From contig CAWCFV010000002.1 of NCBI GenBank assembly GCA_963794995.1, positions 620,001 to 684,000 of the forward strand: a DNA stretch of 64,000 nucleotides. Direction: 5' to 3'. This document shows positions 57,574-64,000 of the stretch, in pieces. This DNA is from CAWCFV01 sp963794995 (GTDB lineage Bacteria; Actinomycetota; Actinomycetes; JACCUZ01). The position numbers were made by a program, and so were the translations under genes. A model generated the notes under the pieces. It ran no database searches, was not told where the DNA came from, and saw only the letters and a list, made by a program, of their open reading frames with translations. The number at the start of each line of letters is the position of its first letter. The first letter of the stretch is position 1.

Positions 57574-57680
57574 GAGCGGGTCCCCCAGGTGGTGCAGTGG
57601 TGCAACGGTGCGGACGGACCCCTATGGTCGGCGCCGACCTGCCCCCGGATGAGCCCGACGGGCCGGGCTTGAGGGAACCG

Positions 57681-58922
57681 TTACGCGGCGGCGCGCACCT
57701 CGTGCGGGAGCGGCCAGGCGTTCGGCCGGCAACCCTGCATCCCCTTGGACTGCTGCTGCATCACCGGCGCCGGCGCTCCGCGACGCGGGCAGGAGGCGTG
57801 TCCGAGCCCGAGCCAGTGCCCGGTCTCGTGGCCGACGAGGTAGCGCCGGTAGGTGCGCAGCGTCCCGGGGAAGTACGGCGAGCCCTGCGCCCAGCGCACC
57901 GCGTTGAGGATCACGTAACGACCGACCCGGCAGCTGTAGGTCGGCGAGCACACCCGGGAGAACCCGGGCAGGTGCTCCGGGCGGGCCAGCACGACCGTGA
58001 AGGCGCCGCCGCGGGGTACCTCCACGAACCGGTGGTGGGCCCTGCGCCAGCCACGTGGGTCGTCGTAGATCGCGGCCACGGCCGACCGGAACTCCGCCAG
58101 GTCGGCCCGGACCCGGCCGCGGGTCGTCACCGAGTAGGTGTGCACCCGGAACGCGTCCAGGCGGGCCGGCGCCGCCACCGACCGGGCGGCGCCACCACGG
58201 GGCTCTCGGACCACCCGCCACCGCCACCATCCCGGCGACGTCGGCGTCACCGTGAAGGCGTAGGACTGGTCGGCGGCCGTGCGGGTCCGCCCGGCAGGGG
58301 CCCAGTGCCCGCCCACCCACTGCTCCAGCCGCAGCAGCGAGCCCGGCGCGGCGACGAGCACGCCACGCAGCGCCACCGACCGGCCGGCGCGCGTCGCGCG
58401 GGTGTCCAGCGCAGCGGTCAGGGTCGTGAGGTGCACCCGGACCTCCGGGCTGGTCGCCTCCTCGGCGCTGCCGGGCGCGCCGCGGGCCAGCCGGTAGCGC
58501 GTGCTCTGCTCCGGCACCACGCTGGTCGCGACCTCCCCCGCCGCGCCGGTGACGAGGTCCTGCACCGGCTCCCAGGCGCCCGACGCCGGGGCCTGCGCCT
58601 CGAGCCGCACCACGTCGCCCTCGATCGGTGACCCGGTCAGCGCGGCGGTCAGCCGGCCCGTCAGGGTGACGGCCCGGCCGACCGGCAGCTCGGGCTGGTC
58701 CGCTGCCAGCGTCAGGGTCGCCACCGCCCCCGCCGACCAGGCGGCCGGCGCCGGCGACCCGTGCTCGATGTCCGCCGGGGCCCCGACGGCGGGCGCCGGT
58801 CCGCCGAGGACGAGCAGCAGGCCGGTCACGACGGCCACCCCCGCCAGCCGGCCGCGCAGTGGACCGCGCTCCTCGGCCCGCCCGCGGCGGTGCCGTCCCC
58901 CGGTCGTGGTCCTCAGCTGCAC
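57681..58922 (-). CDS. Secreted DUF3152 metzincin-like protease
   Basis: A 413-residue protein with an N-terminal signal or anchor helix (LAGVAVVTGLLLVLGG). Two Ig-like stretches come next (about 50-220). The C-terminal DUF3152 domain has the zinc motif HETGHWLGLGH, the Met-turn PVMQQQSKGMQGCRPNAWP, and paired Cys. TACGGT (58929-58934) lies 6 nt before the GTG with no Shine-Dalgarno, so the mRNA is probably leaderless. It lies between another secreted protein and an EAL protein. Confidence 0.88.
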   Translation of the reverse strand: MQLRTTTGGRHRRGRAEERGPLRGRLAGVAVVTGLLLVLGGPAPAVGAPADIEHGSPAPAAWSAGAVATLTLAADQPELPVGRAVTLTGRLTAALTGSPIEGDVVRLEAQAPASGAWEPVQDLVTGAAGEVATSVVPEQSTRYRLARGAPGSAEEATSPEVRVHLTTLTAALDTRATRAGRSVALRGVLVAAPGSLLRLEQWVGGHWAPAGRTRTAADQSYAFTVTPTSPGWWRWRVVREPRGGAARSVAAPARLDAFRVHTYSVTTRGRVRADLAEFRSAVAAIYDDPRGWRRAHHRFVEVPRGGAFTVVLARPEHLPGFSRVCSPTYSCRVGRYVILNAVRWAQGSPYFPGTLRTYRRYLVGHETGHWLGLGHASCPRRGAPAPVMQQQSKGMQGCRPNAWPLPHEVRAAA

Positions 58923-58928
58923 GTCACC

Positions 58929-58934
58929 ACCGTA
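58929..58934 (-). promoter_or_regulatory. Leaderless -10 element for the DUF3152 protein
   Basis: TACGGT on the minus strand, 6 nt before the GTG at 58922. The same hexamer and spacing precede the S33 peptidase at 7385. Confidence 0.5.
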
Positions 58935-58995
58935 GGTGCGCGCGTGCGCCGACGGGCGCGGTCGTCGCGGGATCCGTCCGGCGGCACGTCCCCGG

Positions 58996-60087
58996 TCACA
59001 CCGGCAGTCGCCCACCGTAGGTCGTGTCCAGCGGCCGCACCCGGTGGCCGCGCGCCGCCGCACCGGTGTGCGCCAGCCAGTCGCGGTCCTGCCAGCGGGC
59101 CCACACGGCAGGGTCACAGCTCGGCCGGGCCAGCAGGAATCCCTGCACCGTGTCGACGCCCAGCGTCGCCAGGACGTCGAGCTCCGCGGCCGACTCCACA
59201 CCCTCGGCGGTGACGCGCGCCCCCAGCTCCAGGGCCATCAGCACGATCGCCGTGACGAACGCGCGGCGCGCCCCGTCGCGCTCGATGTCGACGAGCAGCG
59301 ACCGGTCCAGCTTGATGACGTCGGGACGGAGCCGGAGCACGTGGGCGAAGGAGGAGTAGCCGGCCCCCGTGTCGTCGACCGCCAGGCGGACCCCGCGCTG
59401 CCGGTGCCGCAGGAGGGCAGCGCGGATGTCCTCGTAGCGAGCGACCGACTCGTGCTCGGTGATCTCCACGACCAGCCGCGTCCCGGCGTCGCCGCACCGG
59501 TCGAGCAGGGGGCCGAACGCGGGGTCCAGCACGAGCGCGGGCGAGGCGTTGACCGAGAGCTCGACGCCGGCGGGCAGCCGGGGCAGCAGGTCGATCGCCC
59601 GCTCCAGCGCGCGTCTCTCGAGGGTGGTCCCGACGCCGGCCTCGTGCGCGTCGGCGAACCACCGATCCGGGGGCTCACCACCCGGGAACCGGGCCAGCGC
59701 CTCGACCGCCACCCACCGGCCGGTGGCCAGGTCCACGATCGGCTGCAGGGCCACCTCGGGGGCGGCGGGGTCTCCGAGGAGCCGTTCGGTGCGGTGGACG
59801 ATCGACGTCAGCCGCCGCCGGGCCTCGGCCGTCTCGGCGAGATGCCCGCGGTGCACGTCCAGCTGGCGGGCCAGCTCGCGGACCCGCCGCACCGCGAGGA
59901 CCGCCGCCCCGGCGAGCACCACGGCTGCGGCCAGCCCACCTGCCGCAAGGAACTGCTCGTACGGCTCGTCCGGCTGGTCCGGCGCGCCCCCACGCCCGAC
60001 CAGCGCCGCGAGCAGCACCACCTCGAGGACGGCCGCGACGAGCAGCAGCCGCACCAGTCGCAGCAGGACCACAGGAGCACCTGCCAT
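58996..60087 (-). CDS. Membrane EAL domain protein (c-di-GMP phosphodiesterase)
   Basis: A 363-residue protein. Two membrane helices (LLLVAAVLEVVLLAALVG and AAGGLAAAVVLAGAAVLAV) and a short coiled segment come first. An EAL domain without GGDEF follows. The catalytic set is intact: VAVEALARF, SVNASPALVLD, EITEHESV, DDTGAGYSSF, DVIKLDRSL and VTAEGVES, so it should hydrolyse c-di-GMP. GGAGGTGGGGGGA immediately precedes the ATG. The upstream 132 bp are non-coding. Confidence 0.92.
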   Translation of the reverse strand: MAGAPVVLLRLVRLLLVAAVLEVVLLAALVGRGGAPDQPDEPYEQFLAAGGLAAAVVLAGAAVLAVRRVRELARQLDVHRGHLAETAEARRRLTSIVHRTERLLGDPAAPEVALQPIVDLATGRWVAVEALARFPGGEPPDRWFADAHEAGVGTTLERRALERAIDLLPRLPAGVELSVNASPALVLDPAFGPLLDRCGDAGTRLVVEITEHESVARYEDIRAALLRHRQRGVRLAVDDTGAGYSSFAHVLRLRPDVIKLDRSLLVDIERDGARRAFVTAIVLMALELGARVTAEGVESAAELDVLATLGVDTVQGFLLARPSCDPAVWARWQDRDWLAHTGAAARGHRVRPLDTTYGGRLPV

Positions 60088-60219
60088 TCCCCCCACCTCC
60101 AGGCCACCCTCACGCAGTGTCCGCAGTTGTGTACGGACTGTGGAACGAGTAACCGGCGTGTCGGTCACGCCGTCGGCACGATCCGTGACCGATTCGTGGC
60201 CGAAGGCCGCCCGGGCGGG

Positions 60220-60678
60220 TCACAAGGTGCGGGTCATCCAGCGGTGCGGCAGCCCGGCGTCGTCGAACTCCGGGCCGTGGGCCGCGAAGCCGAGCCGCTC
60301 GTAGAAGCCCAGGGCGTAGGTCTGGGCGGACAGGGCGGCGACTCGCAGCCCGCGCTCCCCCGCCCGGGCCTCGAGGGCCCGGACGAGGTCGACACCCAGC
60401 CCGGTGCCGCGGCACTCCGGCCGCACCGCGATCCGTCCCAGGTGAGCCACCTGGCCCAGCGTGGGGTCGGCGCCCTCGAAGCCGGCCGGCTCGACGACCA
60501 GGCGCCCGGCCCCGACCGGCCGGGTCCCGTCGTACGCGACGACGTGGTCCGCGGACTCGTCCAGCTCGTCCAGCTCGAGATCGGGCGGCACGCCCTGCTC
60601 GGTGACGAAGACGTCCCTGCGGACCTCGTAGGCCGCGTCACGCTCGGCAGGGGTCTGGACCAGCCGGATGGTCCTCAC
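60220..60678 (-). CDS. GNAT family N-acetyltransferase (ElaA-like)
   Basis: A 152-residue acetyltransferase. The N-terminal RRDVFVTEQGVPPDLELDELD is typical of the ElaA/YjcF type, and the acetyl-CoA loop is IAVRPECRGTGLGVDLV. The end (SAQTYALGFYERLGFAAHGPEFDDAGLPHRWM) is also typical. The GTG start overlaps the rluD stop as GTGA. The substrate is unknown. Confidence 0.9.
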   Translation of the reverse strand: MRTIRLVQTPAERDAAYEVRRDVFVTEQGVPPDLELDELDESADHVVAYDGTRPVGAGRLVVEPAGFEGADPTLGQVAHLGRIAVRPECRGTGLGVDLVRALEARAGERGLRVAALSAQTYALGFYERLGFAAHGPEFDDAGLPHRWMTRTL

Positions 60679-61604
60679 GCCTCGGCCCGCAGGATCTCCA
60701 GTGCTCGGGAGAGGTCGTCGGGGTAGCCGCTGTCCAGCTCGAGCCGTTCGCCCGTCCCGGGGTGCTCGAACCCGAGCCGAGCCGCGTGCAGCCACTGCCG
60801 GGTGAGGCCCAGGCGGGCCGACAGGGTCGGGTCGGCGCCGTAGGTGAGGTCCCCGACGCACGGGTGGCGCAGGGCGGCCATGTGCACGCGGATCTGATGG
60901 GTCCGGCCGGTCTCCAGCGAGATCTGCAGGAGGCTCGCCGCGCGGTGCGCCTCGAGGGTCTCGTAGTGGGTGATGCTCGGCTTGCCGCTCGCCACCACGG
61001 CCCACCGGTAGTCGTGGCTCGGGTGCCGGTCGATCGGCGCGTCCACCGTGCCGCGCAACGGGTCGGGGTGCCCCTGCACCAGCGCGTGGTAGGTCTTGTC
61101 GACGGTGCGTTCCTTGAAGGCCCGCTTGAGCAGCGTGTACGCCCGCTCGGACTTGGCGACCACCATCAGCCCGCTCGTCCCGACGTCCAGCCGGTGCACG
61201 ACGCCCTGCCGCTCGGCCGCGCCGCTGGTCGAGATCCGGTAGCCCGCGCCGGCCAGGCCGCCGACGACGGTGGGGCCCGACCAACCGGGGCTGGGGTGTG
61301 CGGCCACGCCCACCGGCTTGTCCACCACCACGAGGTCGTCGTCGTCGTGGACGACGACCATGCCCTCGACGTGCTCTGCCACGACCCGGGGCGCCCCCGG
61401 CGGGGGCGGGATGGTCACGTCCAACCAGGCACCGGCCCGCACCCGGTCGGACTTCACCCCGGGCAGGCCGTCGACGAGCACGTCGCCGGCCAGGACCATC
61501 TCGGCGGCCCGGGTGCGGGAGAACCCGAACAGCCGGGACAGCGCGGCGTCGAGGCGCTCGCCTGCCAGCCCCTCGGGCACTGGCAGGCTCCTGGTGTCGG
61601 TCAC
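60675..61604 (-). CDS. rluD: RluA-family pseudouridine synthase (RluD-like)
   Basis: A 309-residue enzyme that converts uridines to pseudouridine, probably in 23S rRNA. An S4 domain (RLDAALSRLFGFSRTRAAEMVLAGDVLVDG) precedes the catalytic domain with HRLDVGTSGLMVVAK, which carries the catalytic Asp, and LLQISLETGRTHQIRVHMAALRHP. In actinobacteria it usually follows lspA directly; here a sugar transferase gene lies between. GATACT (61611-61616) lies 6 nt before the GTG. Confidence 0.94.
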   Translation of the reverse strand: MTDTRSLPVPEGLAGERLDAALSRLFGFSRTRAAEMVLAGDVLVDGLPGVKSDRVRAGAWLDVTIPPPPGAPRVVAEHVEGMVVVHDDDDLVVVDKPVGVAAHPSPGWSGPTVVGGLAGAGYRISTSGAAERQGVVHRLDVGTSGLMVVAKSERAYTLLKRAFKERTVDKTYHALVQGHPDPLRGTVDAPIDRHPSHDYRWAVVASGKPSITHYETLEAHRAASLLQISLETGRTHQIRVHMAALRHPCVGDLTYGADPTLSARLGLTRQWLHAARLGFEHPGTGERLELDSGYPDDLSRALEILRAEA

Positions 61605-61647
61605 CGACCGAGTATCGCCGACCTGGTGGGCGGCGCCCCCCGGCGGG

Positions 61648-63186
61648 TCAGTAGGCCCCGCGACCCTGGACGACGGCCGACACGGTCTTCCAGAGGATCT
61701 GGATGTCACCGGCGAACGACCAGTTCTCCACGTAGTAGAGGTCGAGCCGGACGCTGTCCTCCCACGTGAGGTCGGAGCGCCCGCTGACCTGCCACAGCCC
61801 GGTGATGCCTGGCTTCACCAGCAACCGCCGGGCCGTCGAGCGGCCGTAGCGCTCGGCCTCGGTCGGCAGCGCGGGCCGCGGGCCGACCAGGCTCATGTTG
61901 CCGGTGACGACGTTCCAGAGCTGCGGGAGCTCGTCCAGGCTGACCCGGCGCAGCAGCCGGCCGAACGGGGTGACCCGTGGGTCGTCCTTGAGCTTGAACA
62001 GCACCCGGTTGCCCTCGGAGAGCTCCCAGAGCGCCTCGAGGTGCCGCTCGGCGTCGAGGACCATCGTGCGGAACTTGTACACCGTGAAGACCGCGCCGTC
62101 CCGGCCCACGCGGACCTGCCGGAAGATCACCGGGCCGGGGCTGCTGAGACGCACCCCCACGGCGATCAGGGCCATCACCGGTCCGAGCAGGGTGAGCGCG
62201 AGGACCGCGAGCACGCGGTCGAACGCCTCCTTCATCGCCCAGGTCGGTCCGGTGAACTCCGGCTGCTCGACGTAGAGGAGCTGCAGGCCGGACACGGGGC
62301 GCACGTGCACCCGCGGGCCGGCGATGTCGGTGAGGGCGGGGGCGACCACGAGGTCGACCCCGGCGCCTTCGAGGTCCCAGCCGAGCCGCTTGAGGACGCC
62401 GCTGGTCAGCCCGCGGGAGGCGGTGACCGCGACGGTGTCGACCCCGAGCCGCGCGACCGCGTCGGGAACGCTGGTGAGCGAGCCGACCACGGGCACGGAC
62501 GAGCTGTCGGTGTCGTCGCCCGGCGGCACACAGGCACCGACGACCTTCAGCCCGGCGTAGGGCTCGCGCTCCAGCTCGGCGACGAGCGCGTCGACCTCCT
62601 CGCGACCACCGACCGCCAGCACCCGGTGCGACCAGTTGCTGGACCGGCGCCGGGCGCGGTGCAGCACCTTGCGCGCCGTCCACCGCCCGAGCAGCAGGAG
62701 GAACGTGCCGCTCGCGAAGGCCACCGCGAGCAGGAAGCGGGACAGCTCGAACTGGGTCATGTAGCTGGCGATGGCGACGAGGCCCCAGAAGTACACGCTG
62801 GCCCGCACGACCCGCCGGTACTCCTCGCCCCCGACGCCGAGGACGCGGGCGTCGTAGGTGCGGGTCGCGAGCAGCATCGCGACCCAGGCGATGGCGAGCA
62901 CGGGGCCCACGACCAGGTAGGACGAGAGGTCCAGGTCGGCGAGCCGGTCGGGGAGCGAGATCCGCGACCGCTCACGGCCGAACCGGTCGGCCAGCGCCGT
63001 GAAGCGGACCACCAGGGCGCCGGTCAGCGTCAGCGCCACGACGGCGCTGTCGAGCAGGAGGAGGCGTCGGCTGAGCCGGCGCAGCCAGCGGGTGTCGGCG
63101 CCGACGGTGGGGCGGCCGGCGACGCGGGCGGACGCGGCGACCTCGAGCGAGCGCGCCAATGCGCGCTCAGGCACTACCGAGGTCAT
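61648..63186 (-). CDS. Polyprenyl-phosphate sugar-1-phosphate transferase
   Basis: A 512-residue membrane protein that starts exopolysaccharide or wall-glycan assembly by moving a sugar phosphate to a lipid carrier. Four N-terminal helices, then a nucleotide-binding-like domain (RVLAVGGREEVDALVAEL), a fifth helix pair at FDRVLAVLALTLLGPVMALIA, and the catalytic domain: TVYKFRTMVLDAERH, SLDELPQLWNVVTGNMSLVG and KPGITGLWQVSGRSDLTWED. GGGAGGGAG precedes the ATG. No glycosyltransferase cluster is visible nearby. Confidence 0.95.
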   Translation of the reverse strand: MTSVVPERALARSLEVAASARVAGRPTVGADTRWLRRLSRRLLLLDSAVVALTLTGALVVRFTALADRFGRERSRISLPDRLADLDLSSYLVVGPVLAIAWVAMLLATRTYDARVLGVGGEEYRRVVRASVYFWGLVAIASYMTQFELSRFLLAVAFASGTFLLLLGRWTARKVLHRARRRSSNWSHRVLAVGGREEVDALVAELEREPYAGLKVVGACVPPGDDTDSSSVPVVGSLTSVPDAVARLGVDTVAVTASRGLTSGVLKRLGWDLEGAGVDLVVAPALTDIAGPRVHVRPVSGLQLLYVEQPEFTGPTWAMKEAFDRVLAVLALTLLGPVMALIAVGVRLSSPGPVIFRQVRVGRDGAVFTVYKFRTMVLDAERHLEALWELSEGNRVLFKLKDDPRVTPFGRLLRRVSLDELPQLWNVVTGNMSLVGPRPALPTEAERYGRSTARRLLVKPGITGLWQVSGRSDLTWEDSVRLDLYYVENWSFAGDIQILWKTVSAVVQGRGAY

Positions 63187-63452
63187 GCTCTCCCTCCCTG
63201 GTGCCGACCGACGAGCCGCACGGCAGGGTGCCTCACCGGTCGCGAGCCTGTCGCAGGGTAGCGGGCGCGTCCCGTCCGGTGACAAACCCTTGCGGCCATC
63301 GTGGTCGAAATATACCGGTTCGTGGCGCTTGGGCGTGATCTTGAGCCCTCCCGTGACCTCACACCACACACGACGCGCGAGAGGGCCGTTCGGTTACCTG
63401 CAATCTTCCAGCGATTCGTCCAGCGGTCGGATGTGCCGCCCGGCGGCAGACC
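63187..63452. other. Intergenic region upstream of the sugar transferase gene
   Basis: This 266-bp gap has an AT-rich core at 63290-63320. On the minus strand TATATT (63309-63314) is a plausible -10 for the sugar transferase, giving a leader of about 115 nt; no convincing -35 is seen. The rest shows no coding potential I can support. Confidence 0.5.
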
Positions 63453-63977
63453 TCAGCCCGCGGGCCGTGAGCCGTCGTAGGTCGACCCCCGCGCCGAGAG
63501 CACGACCAGCAGGACCCCTGCGCAGACGATCGCGGAGTCGGCCAGGTTGAACACCGGCCAGTGCGGCAGCTCGAGGAAGTCGACCACGTGTCCACGACCG
63601 GGAGCCGGCGCCCGGAACAACCGGTCGACCAGGTTCCCCAGCGCGCCGCCGAGCACCAGCCCGAGGGCCACGGCCCACGGCAGGCTGCGCAGCCGGCGGG
63701 CCAGCCGCAGGATCACGACCACGACGACCAGGGCCACCGCCGTGAAGGCGACCGTCAGCCCCTGGGCCAGACCGAACGCCGCCCCCGGGTTCCGGACGAG
63801 CCGCAGGGTGAGCAGGCCGCCGAGGAGCTCGACCGGCGCACGGTCACCGAGCTCTCGCACCGCCAGCCACTTGGTGGCGAGATCGGCGAGCAGCACCGCC
63901 GCGGCGACCCCGAGCAGCAGCGGCAGCCGGGTGAACCCCCCGGTGGCCGGCTCGACCGGCGGCCCGCCCTCGCTCAG
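63453..63977 (-). CDS. lspA: Lipoprotein signal peptidase II, probable CTG start
   Basis: Cleaves the signal peptide of lipidated prolipoproteins in the membrane. The aspartyl protease residues are in LGNLVDRLF and FNLADSAI, and the family VRNPGAAFG is present. The first helix TRLPLLLGVAAAVLLADLATKWL requires a start upstream of the internal GTG at 63896. A CTG at 63977 has GGAGG 7 nt before it and overlaps the preceding stop as CTGA, giving 174 residues. The frame is open to the window edge, so a start outside cannot be excluded. Confidence 0.9.
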   Translation of the reverse strand: MSEGGPPVEPATGGFTRLPLLLGVAAAVLLADLATKWLAVRELGDRAPVELLGGLLTLRLVRNPGAAFGLAQGLTVAFTAVALVVVVVILRLARRLRSLPWAVALGLVLGGALGNLVDRLFRAPAPGRGHVVDFLELPHWPVFNLADSAIVCAGVLLVVLSARGSTYDGSRPAG

Positions 63978-64000
63978 CGGCGCTCCTCCCGCTGCTTGCA
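63974..64000 (-). CDS. 3' end of a gene, probably TraR/DksA-type zinc-finger protein
   Basis: Only the last eight codons are in the window, reading CKQREERR before TGA. The single Cys followed by a charged tail fits the end of a TraR/DksA zinc finger, a common upstream neighbour of lspA in actinobacteria. Identity is therefore inferred mainly from context. Confidence 0.35.
   Translation of the reverse strand, partial: CKQREERR

Overview
The window is about 64 kb of very GC-rich bacterial chromosome, packed with genes and carrying many GTG starts. It is clearly an actinomycete. It holds an HrdB-type principal sigma factor with a Lys/Ala-rich N-terminus, a PriA-type HisA in a cluster with no trpF, DnaE1, an HGxxPAAW protein, and DUF3152, DUF3352, DUF2567, DUF5317 and DUF456 proteins. 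The overall gene set resembles Nocardioidaceae or related Propionibacteriales. That placement is an impression from gene content, not a computed result. I see no rRNA, tRNA, CRISPR array, prophage or insertion sequence.

Layout. 1-13.6 kb: an AmaP-like membrane protein cut by the window edge, a VOC protein, the principal sigma factor, a PAS-GAF-SpoIIE phosphatase, a DNA repair/UspA pair, hydrolases, a patatin lipase coupled to a PlsC-like acyltransferase, a protealysin-like protease with its emfourin inhibitor, and a Nudix-NYN fusion. 13.6-21.7 kb: pyruvate kinase and glutamate synthase (gltBD), with a GlnR-like site upstream. 21.9-32.2 kb: one long minus-strand run holding an ABC exporter, hisI, trpE, small membrane proteins, trpC-trpB-trpA, a SCO copper chaperone, lgt and a VIT1/CCC1 transporter. 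32-37.9 kb: a MinD-like ATPase, a secreted protein beside a decayed lipoprotein gene in locally low-GC DNA, a second ABC exporter, and a back-to-back promoter. 37.9-44.9 kb: the histidine cluster (hisD-hisC-hisB-speE-like-hisH-membrane protein-priA-ridA-hisF). 45-51.1 kb: a Lon-N protein, YbaK deacylase, DUF proteins, and a GGDEF-EAL gene preceded by two overlapping tiny reading frames. 51.4-64 kb: dnaE1, an AbiEi/Vsr-like gene flanked by two matching nested palindromes, secreted proteins, an EAL protein, rluD, a polyprenyl-phosphate sugar transferase and lspA.

How the genes work together. Histidine genes (hisI, hisF, priA, hisH, hisB, hisC, hisD) and tryptophan genes (trpE, trpC, trpB, trpA) dominate, with nitrogen assimilation by GltBD. 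PriA would supply the missing TrpF step and so link the two pathways. Lgt and LspA are the first two lipoprotein maturation enzymes, and at least two lipoprotein genes (SCO and the decayed one) are present. Two EAL-domain proteins point to cyclic-di-GMP signalling.

Regulatory style. At least a dozen genes have a TANNNT or close -10 hexamer only 6-8 nt before the start codon, which implies leaderless mRNAs. Stop-start overlaps (GTGA, ATGA) are common, and three genes appear to start at CTG inside a CTGA overlap. The most unusual items are the tandem micro-ORFs with a strong hairpin in front of the GGDEF-EAL gene, the palindrome-bracketed AbiEi/Vsr gene, and twin 24-bp palindromes between hisC and hisB.
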